Source: Gammaproteobacteria bacterium (lineage in GTDB: Bacteria; Pseudomonadota; Gammaproteobacteria; Pseudomonadales; Azotimanducaceae). From it: a DNA stretch of 7,423 nt. The position numbers and the translations under genes were made by a program. The stretch is from NCBI GenBank assembly GCA_009840715.1, contig VXNE01000457.1, positions 1 through 7,423 on the forward strand. The letters are read 5' to 3'. Numbering within the stretch: position 1 is the stretch's first letter; every line of letters begins with the position of its first letter. Positions 1-4,288 of the stretch are shown here, piece after piece. The notes beneath the pieces are model-generated. The model saw only the letters and a list, made by a program, of their open reading frames with translations. It ran no database searches and was not told where the DNA came from.

Positions 1-374
1 TCGACGACGCGCGCTACTCCGGCGCGCGGCGCATCGACATCGCGAGCCGCGCCGAGTCGTCGGTCGAGGGTCTGATCCGCGAGTTCCCGACCACCTGCGT
101 GACGCCGGAGATCAAGGTCGCCACCTCCGAGTCCGCCAAGTTCGAGATCGTCGACCGGCTCGCGGCCGCCGCGGACTTCGGCGACGCCGCGGTCACGACC
201 ATCGACGGCATCCGGGTCGACTACCCGGACGGCTTCGGACTCGTGCGCGCCTCGAACACGAGCCCGGTCCTGAGCCTGCGTTTCGAGGCCGACACCCCGG
301 CGGCCCTCGCGCGGATCCGCGGGCGCTTCCAGGCCGAACTCGCGTCCATCGACACCGCATTGCGTTTCGAATGA
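1..374 (+). CDS. algC: Phosphomannomutase/phosphoglucomutase, C-terminal part (5' end outside window)
   Basis: The frame is open from base 3 and ends in TGA at 372-374, giving 123 visible residues; the catalytic phosphoserine and metal-binding domains lie upstream of the window. The enzyme interconverts hexose 1- and 6-phosphates (mannose/glucose) in the cytoplasm, feeding nucleotide-sugar, LPS and exopolysaccharide synthesis. The visible part matches the end of domain 3 (DDARYSGARRI, then TPEIKV) and domain 4, whose phosphate-binding loop reads RASNTSPVLSLRFEA; the preceding DGIRVDYPDGFGLV is also typical of the AlgC/ManB group. A position directly upstream of argB is the Pseudomonas algC-argB arrangement, which supports the symbol, although manB/cpsG would be an equally fair label. 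The family assignment is firm; which sugar is preferred cannot be seen. The stop codon overlaps a possible small-ORF start (ATGA). Confidence 0.93.
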   Translation, partial: DDARYSGARRIDIASRAESSVEGLIREFPTTCVTPEIKVATSESAKFEIVDRLAAAADFGDAAVTTIDGIRVDYPDGFGLVRASNTSPVLSLRFEADTPAALARIRGRFQAELASIDTALRFE

Positions 375-472
375 AGAGCCTTCAGCCGGGGAGCGCGAGG
401 GGGAACCCCTCGCAAGAGAGCCCTCAGCCGGGGAGCGCGAGGGGGAACCCCTCGCAAGAGAGCCCACCATGA
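371..472 (+). CDS. Candidate 33-residue small ORF bridging algC and argB
   Basis: An ATG at 371-373 overlaps the algC stop as ATGA, and the frame stops at TGA 470-472, which overlaps the argB start (469-471) as ATGA. The peptide is MKSL, two copies of QPGSARGNPSQESP and a last proline. It is hydrophilic, with no signal peptide, membrane segment or known domain. Both overlaps are the form used for stop-restart translational coupling, so ribosomes leaving algC could pass through this frame, melt the two hairpins and reinitiate at argB. Against this: no Shine-Dalgarno sequence precedes the ATG, the repeat unit is 42 bp and is open in all three forward frames, and the peptide resembles nothing I know. 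It contains only two arginine codons (AGG, one per repeat), so a classical arginine-attenuator leader peptide is unlikely. The coordinates are certain; that it is translated is not. Confidence 0.3.
   Translation: MKSLQPGSARGNPSQESPQPGSARGNPSQESPP
375..465 (+). repeat. 42-bp tandem repeat, 2.2 copies, filling the algC-argB gap
   Basis: Unit 1 is 375-416, unit 2 is 417-458, and a 7-base partial third copy (AGAGCCC) is 459-465. The two full units differ at a single position (T381 versus C423). Together they account for 91 of the 94 bases between the algC stop and the argB ATG; the remaining three bases are ACC. The array begins right after the algC stop, and any argB ribosome binding site lies inside it. 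Near-identity suggests a recent duplication or slippage, and copy number may vary between strains. The unit carries a strong palindrome like REP-type elements, but I see no REP signature such as a conserved GTAG head, so I do not assign it to a named family. Confidence 0.95.
395..455 (+). promoter_or_regulatory. Pair of identical GC-rich hairpins ahead of argB
   Basis: Each 42-bp unit contains GCGAGGGG-GAA-CCCCTCGC, a perfect 8-bp stem with a 3-base loop, at 395-413 and again at 437-455. The second stem ends 13 bases before the argB ATG, close enough to affect ribosome loading. No T-run follows either stem, so they are not standard intrinsic terminators. Plausible roles are mRNA stabilisation or 3'-end protection of the algC message, or control of argB translation. 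On the DNA level the same sequence is a near-perfect inverted repeat that could bind a protein. The pairing is directly visible; a function is inferred. Confidence 0.55.
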
Positions 473-1344
473 CCCGCGAGACCACGGCCCGCGTCCTGAT
501 CGAGGCGCTGCCCTACATCCAGCAGTTCCACGGCTCGACCATCGTCATCAAGTACGGCGGCAACGCCATGGTGGACGAGGCCCTGAAGCACGCCTTCGCG
601 CGTGACGTCGTGCTCATGAAGCTCGTGGGGATGAACCCGATCGTCGTCCACGGCGGCGGGCCGCAGATCGGCGAGCTGCTCACCAAGCTCGGTATCGAGA
701 CCCACTTCGTCGACGGCATGCGGGTCACGGACTCCGCCACCATGGATGTCGTCCAGATGGTGCTCGGCGGCCTCGTCAACAAGGAGATCGTCTCCCTCAT
801 CAACGCCGAGGGCGGCCGTGCCGTCGGCGTGACGGGCAAGGATGGGGAACTCATCAAGGCGCGCCGACTCACGCTGACCCGCGAGCAGCCGGAACTGAAG
901 GCGCCCGAGATCATCGACATCGGCCACGTCGGGGAAGTGGCGGAGGTGGACAGCCGCGTCCTCGATGCCCTGGCCGCGAGCGACTTCATCCCGGTGATCG
1001 CCCCGATCGGGGTGGGGCCGGACGGCGCGTCCTACAACATCAACGCCGACCTGGTGGCGAGCGCGGTGGCCGCCCACGTCCAGGCCCACAAGCTGGTCCT
1101 GCTGACGAACACCCCCGGCATCCTCGACACCGAAGGAGCGACCCTTTCCGAGGCTTCGCGCGACGAGGTCGAAGCGATGATCGCCGCCGGGACGATCGCG
1201 GGAGGGATGTTGCCGAAGGCGCGCTGCGCCCTCGACGCCCTGGCGGCCGGCGTCACGCACGCGCAGGTCATCGACGGCCGCGTTCCCCACGCCACGCTGC
1301 TCGAGATCTTCACGGACGGCGGCGTCGGTACCCGGATCCTCTGA
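469..1344 (+). CDS. argB: Acetylglutamate kinase
   Basis: Catalyses ATP-dependent phosphorylation of N-acetylglutamate, the second and commonly the controlled step of arginine synthesis, in the cytoplasm. At 291 residues it has the length of the Pseudomonas-type enzyme and is longer than E. coli ArgB. Visible motifs: KYGGNAM with Lys28 (phosphate contact), the glycine loop HGGGPQIG (61-68), GMRVTD with Arg85 (substrate), YNINADLVA (189-197) and MLPK with Lys250. The N-terminal helix before the core (ALPYIQQF, 13-20) and the C-terminal LLEIFTDGGVGT belong to the hexameric, arginine-inhibited class, so feedback inhibition is expected. By recalled alignment, the histidine seen in Pseudomonas (AHIIDGR) is Gln266 here, which might shift arginine sensitivity. 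The ATG at 469 fits the family start but has only a weak purine stretch (AAGAGAG, 456-462) as ribosome site, so coupling to upstream translation is plausible. It converges with pyrE across 20 bases. Confidence 0.98.
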   Translation: MTRETTARVLIEALPYIQQFHGSTIVIKYGGNAMVDEALKHAFARDVVLMKLVGMNPIVVHGGGPQIGELLTKLGIETHFVDGMRVTDSATMDVVQMVLGGLVNKEIVSLINAEGGRAVGVTGKDGELIKARRLTLTREQPELKAPEIIDIGHVGEVAEVDSRVLDALAASDFIPVIAPIGVGPDGASYNINADLVASAVAAHVQAHKLVLLTNTPGILDTEGATLSEASRDEVEAMIAAGTIAGGMLPKARCALDALAAGVTHAQVIDGRVPHATLLEIFTDGGVGTRIL

Positions 1345-1364
1345 CCGGCTCCGGACACGGACCC

Positions 1365-2015
1365 TCAGTCCACGGCGCAGTACCGGTCCCTGTACGCGGA
1401 AACCGTCTCGAGACGCTGGATGCCCGCCGGGTCCGCCGCGAGGACGCCTACCACGTCTTCGAGCCTCGCGACGCTCCGCACCGGCACCCCGAGACGGCCT
1501 TCGAGGTGCCCCACGGCGGTGTTCCCGCCGGCCACGCGCTCCCTGCGGTCCATGGCGATGAGGACGCCCGTCACGCGGCCCCCGGCCTCCGCGATCAGCT
1601 CGCACGCCTCGATCTTCGCCGCGCCGTCCGTGATCGTGTCGTCCACCACGACGACGCGTCGGCCGTCCATCCCGCTGCCGACCAGGCGCCCGCCCTCGCC
1701 GTGCGCCTTCGCTTCCTTGCGGTTGAACGCGACGCCCACGTTGACCCCATGCTCCCGCGCGAGCGCGACGGAGGCCGCCACCGCGATGGGGATGCCCTTG
1801 TAGGCGGGGCCGAACAGCACCTGCGGGGCTTCGGGGAACGTCATGGCGAGCGCGGCGTAGGCAGCGCCGAGACGGTCGAACGCCGCGCCGTTGTCGATGG
1901 CGCCCAGGTTGAAGAAGTAGGGGCTCCGGCGTCCGGACTTCAGCTCGAAGTCGCCGAACTGCAGCACGTCCTCCGCGATCATCCAGCGCACGAACGCGGC
2001 GGCGTCCACCTTCAC
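1365..2015 (-). CDS. pyrE: Orotate phosphoribosyltransferase
   Basis: Transfers phosphoribose from PRPP to orotate, making OMP, the last step but one of UMP synthesis; cytoplasmic, normally a dimer. The 216 residues match the family length. Motifs: LKSGRRSPYFFN (25-36), GPAYKGIPIA (69-78), the flexible loop FNRKEAKAHGEGG (97-109) with Lys100, Lys103 and His105, and the PRPP-binding VVVVDDTITDGAA (121-133) with the Asp125-Asp126 pair. The start is GTG at 2015-2013, fixed by the family N-terminus; it overlaps the rph stop as GTGA, and no Shine-Dalgarno sequence precedes it, so translation probably depends on ribosomes finishing rph. Unlike E. coli there is no rph-pyrE spacer able to hold a UTP-sensitive attenuator. 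Only 20 bases separate its end from argB, with an imperfect stem and no T-run. Pseudomonas has crc near here; it is absent. Confidence 0.97.
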   Translation of the reverse strand: MKVDAAAFVRWMIAEDVLQFGDFELKSGRRSPYFFNLGAIDNGAAFDRLGAAYAALAMTFPEAPQVLFGPAYKGIPIAVAASVALAREHGVNVGVAFNRKEAKAHGEGGRLVGSGMDGRRVVVVDDTITDGAAKIEACELIAEAGGRVTGVLIAMDRRERVAGGNTAVGHLEGRLGVPVRSVARLEDVVGVLAADPAGIQRLETVSAYRDRYCAVD

Positions 2016-2713
2016 ATCCGAAGCGCGCGGCGTTGCGCACGGAACAGCGTCTCGATGCCGCCTTCCGCCAGCGCGAGCATCCGCGAGAGGGTGTCCCGCT
2101 CGAACGGCTCCCCTTCCGCGGTCCCCTGCACCTCGATGAATCCCCCACCCTCGATCATCACGACGTTCATGTCCGTGCCCGCCGTCGAGTCTTCCCGATA
2201 GTCGAGATCGAGCACCGGCTCGCCTGCGACCACCCCCACCGACACGGACGCCACGAGTCTCGTGAACGCGTCGGGGGCAACGCGGTTCAGGGCGTCGACG
2301 AGGGCCACGCAGCCGCCCGTGACGGACGCCGTCCGAGTCCCTCCGTCGGCCTGGAGGACGTCGCAGTCGATGCGGATGGTGCGCTCGCCGAGACGACCGA
2401 GGTCCACCGCCGCACGCAGCGAACGGCCGATGAGACGCTGGATCTCCATCGTGCGCCCGCCCTGCTTCCCGCGGCTGGCCTCCCGGTCCGTCCGCGTGTG
2501 CGTCGAGCCCGGCAGCATGCCGTACTCCGCCGTGATCCAGCCCTCGCCACGACCCCGCAGAAACGGCGGCACGCGGTCCTCGACGCTGGCGGTACAGAGG
2601 ACCCGGGTGTCTCCGAACGCCATGAGCACGGACCCGGCGGCGTGTTTCGTGAAGCCACGCTCGATCTCCACCGCACGCAATTCATCGGGCTCCCTCCCGC
2701 TCGGCCTCGGCAC
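2012..2713 (-). CDS. rph: Ribonuclease PH
   Basis: Phosphate-dependent 3'-5' exoribonuclease that trims tRNA 3' ends and other RNAs; the family forms a ring of six. The 233 residues are close to the E. coli length (238), and the C-terminal part is intact, unlike the frameshifted rph of E. coli K-12. Motifs: FGDTRVLCTAS (33-43), GWITAEYGMLPGSTHTR (58-74), GKQGGRTMEIQRLIGR (82-97) with phosphate-binding Arg87, DVLQADGGTRTASVTGG (118-134) and DSTAGTDMNVVM (175-186) with the conserved acidic pair Asp175 and Asp181. The reading frame is open far upstream, but family homology begins at PRPSGREPDELR, and the GTG at 2713-2711 with AGGGAG ten bases ahead fits this. First gene of a two-gene operon with pyrE and divergent from yicC, as in E. 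coli. Confidence 0.97.
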   Translation of the reverse strand: MPRPSGREPDELRAVEIERGFTKHAAGSVLMAFGDTRVLCTASVEDRVPPFLRGRGEGWITAEYGMLPGSTHTRTDREASRGKQGGRTMEIQRLIGRSLRAAVDLGRLGERTIRIDCDVLQADGGTRTASVTGGCVALVDALNRVAPDAFTRLVASVSVGVVAGEPVLDLDYREDSTAGTDMNVVMIEGGGFIEVQGTAEGEPFERDTLSRMLALAEGGIETLFRAQRRALRM

Positions 2714-2723
2714 TTTCGTTCCA

Positions 2724-2729
2724 CTCCCT
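2724..2729 (-). promoter_or_regulatory. Ribosome binding site deciding the rph GTG start
   Basis: AGGGAG on the reverse strand lies ten bases before the GTG at 2713. It supports a start at 2713 rather than any codon further upstream, where the open frame would run antisense through yicC. Confidence 0.6.
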
Positions 2730-2746
2730 GACCCTGGCTCAAGGGA

Positions 2747-2752
2747 ATTATG
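2747..2752 (-). promoter_or_regulatory. Candidate -10 element for rph-pyrE
   Basis: CATAAT on the reverse strand matches TATAAT at five of six positions and would start transcription near 2740, leaving a leader of roughly 27 bases before the GTG. No good -35 hexamer is present at 16-18 bases; the best is TGGAGT with an 18-base spacer. An AT-rich hexamer in such GC-rich sequence is suggestive but not proof. Confidence 0.4.
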
Positions 2753-2780
2753 CCCGCGCGACCGGTTGCGACTCCACGGG

Positions 2781-2786
2781 TAGAAT
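2781..2786 (+). promoter_or_regulatory. Candidate -10 element for yicC-gmk
   Basis: TAGAAT matches TATAAT at five of six positions. With the usual spacing transcription would begin at about 2793, which is the A of the yicC ATG, so the mRNA would have little or no leader. No -35 hexamer is visible at 16-18 bases; TTGCGA at 2766-2771 is too close. The same context (GGTARAATCC) recurs ahead of rpoZ. Confidence 0.4.
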
Positions 2787-2792
2787 CCTCGG

Positions 2793-3647
2793 ATGATCTC
2801 CAGCATGACCGCATTCGGCCGATTCGAGTCACCGGCGCTCTCCTGGGAAGTCCGTTCGGTGAACCACCGTTTCCTGGAGGTGAGCTTCCGGCTCCCCGAG
2901 GGCCTCAGGACGCTGGAGCCGTCGTTGCGCGACATCGCCCGGCACGCCCTGGGGCGGGGCAAGGTCGACGCGACGTTGCGCCTCGCCGAAGGAGAGGTCG
3001 GCCTCTCCGTGAACATCCACCGGCCCAACCTGCTCAGGTTGCTCGCCACGCTCGAACAGGTGCGTCGGGACGCGCCCGAGATCGGCCATCCCGACCCGCT
3101 CGAACTGCTCCGTTGGCCTGGCGTGCTCGACACGGGCCCAACGGCCGCCGCGGGCGCCCTGGAAGGAGACGTGCGGGCCGGCTTCGAGGCGGCTCTCGGT
3201 GAACTCCTCGCGGACCGGCGCCGGGAAGGGGAAGGGATCGACGCGATCCTGCACGCCAAGCTCGAAGAGGTCGAGGCGATCGCCCACGAGGTCCGCAACC
3301 TGACAGCGTCGCAGGCGACCCTGATTCGGGACCGGCTACGGGACCGCATCGCGGAGTTGGTCGAGCAGGTGGACCAGGGCCGGTTCGAGCAGGAAGTCGC
3401 CCTGATCGCGCAGAAAGCGGACGTCTCCGAAGAACTCGACCGCCTGCTGCTGCACGTCGAGGGATGCCGCAACAGCCTGGCCGCCGAGGGACGCCAGGGC
3501 CGCCGCCTGGATTTCCTCATGCAGGAACTCAACCGCGAGGCGAACACCGTCGCAGCCAAGGCCGTGCCCCCGGAATGCGCCGAGCGCGCCGTCGACCTCA
3601 AGGTCGTCATCGACCAGATGCGCGAACAGGTGCAGAACGTCGAGTGA
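2793..3647 (+). CDS. yicC: YicC-family endoribonuclease
   Basis: Member of the widely conserved YicC/YloC family, reported to be metal-dependent endoribonucleases in E. coli and Bacillus. The 284 residues compare with 287 in E. coli. The N-terminal domain (about 1-155) opens with the signature MISSMTAFGRFE and continues with WEVRSVNHRFLEVSFRLPE (18-36) and LRWPGVLD; a charged, probably coiled helical region follows; the C-terminal domain (about 200-284) contains LIAQKADVSEELDRL, GRRLDFLMQELNREANT and the ending LKVVIDQMREQVQNVE, nearly the same as in E. coli. The ATG at 2793 is chosen because MISSMTAF aligns with E. coli MIRSMTAY; no clear Shine-Dalgarno sequence precedes it. It is divergent from rph and overlaps gmk by GTGA, so the two are almost certainly cotranscribed. 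Family membership is certain; RNA targets here are unknown. Confidence 0.97.
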   Translation: MISSMTAFGRFESPALSWEVRSVNHRFLEVSFRLPEGLRTLEPSLRDIARHALGRGKVDATLRLAEGEVGLSVNIHRPNLLRLLATLEQVRRDAPEIGHPDPLELLRWPGVLDTGPTAAAGALEGDVRAGFEAALGELLADRRREGEGIDAILHAKLEEVEAIAHEVRNLTASQATLIRDRLRDRIAELVEQVDQGRFEQEVALIAQKADVSEELDRLLLHVEGCRNSLAAEGRQGRRLDFLMQELNREANTVAAKAVPPECAERAVDLKVVIDQMREQVQNVE

Positions 3648-4261
3648 GCCAGCTGCTCATCGTCGTTTCGGCCCCGTCCGGCGCGGGCAAGACCAGTCTC
3701 GTGCGCGCGCTCGTCGAACGCGACTCCAACCTGGAGGTATCCGTCTCCTACACCACCCGGCCCAGGCGGCCCGCGGAGGTGGACGGCAGGGACTATCGCT
3801 TCGTCAGCCAGGCGACGTTCAACGGCATGGCGCGGGCCGGCGACCTGCTGGAGTACGCGACGAATTTCGGGTTCGACTATGGCACGTCGCAGGCCCGCGT
3901 ACGGGAGGCCCAGGCAGCCGGGCGGGACGTGGTCCTGGAGATCGACTGGCAGGGTGCCCAGCAGGTGCGGGCGCAACTCGACGACGCCATCGGCGTGTTC
4001 GTGCTGCCCCCTTCCCGCGAAGCCCTGCGCGCGAGACTCGAGGGTAGGGGCCAGGACGGTCCCGACGTCATCGAGCGCCGCATGCGCCAGGCCATCGACG
4101 ACATGACGCACTGCGCGGAGTTCGACTACGCCATCGTCAACGACGACTTCGAGGACGCCGTGGCAGCCCTCGCCCGCATCGTCACCGCCGAGCGGCGCGG
4201 CGAGCGGGCGCCGGTGCCCGCCATCGCCGGCCTGCTCGCGGAGTTGCTCGCTACGCGCTGA
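3644..4261 (+). CDS. gmk: Guanylate kinase
   Basis: Phosphorylates GMP to GDP with ATP; cytoplasmic and essential for GTP and thereby (p)ppGpp pools. The 205 residues match the family (207 in E. coli). Motifs: P-loop SAPSGAGKTS (9-18), GMP-binding SYTTRPRRPAEVDGRDY (35-51), Glu70 and DYGTS (78-82), LEIDWQGAQQV (98-108), and the lid RLEGRGQDGPDVIERRM (131-147). The forward frame is open from base 3464 inside yicC, but homology starts at SQLLIVVSAPSG, so the GTG at 3644-3646 is the start. It overlaps the yicC stop as GTGA; AGGTG at 3628-3632 may serve as ribosome site. In most relatives rpoZ and spoT follow directly; here a reverse-strand TonB receptor follows after 27 bases. That gap has only a 5-bp stem (4271-4283) and no T-run. 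Confidence 0.97.
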   Translation: MSQLLIVVSAPSGAGKTSLVRALVERDSNLEVSVSYTTRPRRPAEVDGRDYRFVSQATFNGMARAGDLLEYATNFGFDYGTSQARVREAQAAGRDVVLEIDWQGAQQVRAQLDDAIGVFVLPPSREALRARLEGRGQDGPDVIERRMRQAIDDMTHCAEFDYAIVNDDFEDAVAALARIVTAERRGERAPVPAIAGLLAELLATR

Positions 4262-4288
4262 CGCGACGACCGCGAGCTTCGCGCCTTC

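Noticed and set aside
375..465. CRISPR-like repeat
   Set aside because: Units abut directly with no spacers, there are only two copies and no cas gene is present.
1332..1354. Terminator between convergent argB and pyrE
   Set aside because: The stem CCGGATCC/GGCTCCGG has a mismatch and no T-run follows on either strand.
424..2148. 574-residue reverse-strand open frame over argB and pyrE
   Set aside because: Arg/Gly-rich antisense reading of well-supported argB and shifted pyrE/rph; no family motif.
3464..3643. Extended N-terminus for guanylate kinase
   Set aside because: This segment is a frame-shifted reading of yicC; guanylate kinase homology starts at the GTG at 3644.
2714..4111. Long reverse-strand open frame continuing upstream of rph, antisense to yicC and gmk
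   Set aside because: It is only the lack of stop codons in GC-rich sequence; RNase PH homology begins at 2713 with a ribosome site, and the upstream residues are low-complexity Arg/Ser/Ala without homology.
4271..4283. Terminator between convergent gmk and the TonB receptor
   Set aside because: CGCGA-GCT-TCGCG is only a 5-bp stem without a T-run; too weak to call.
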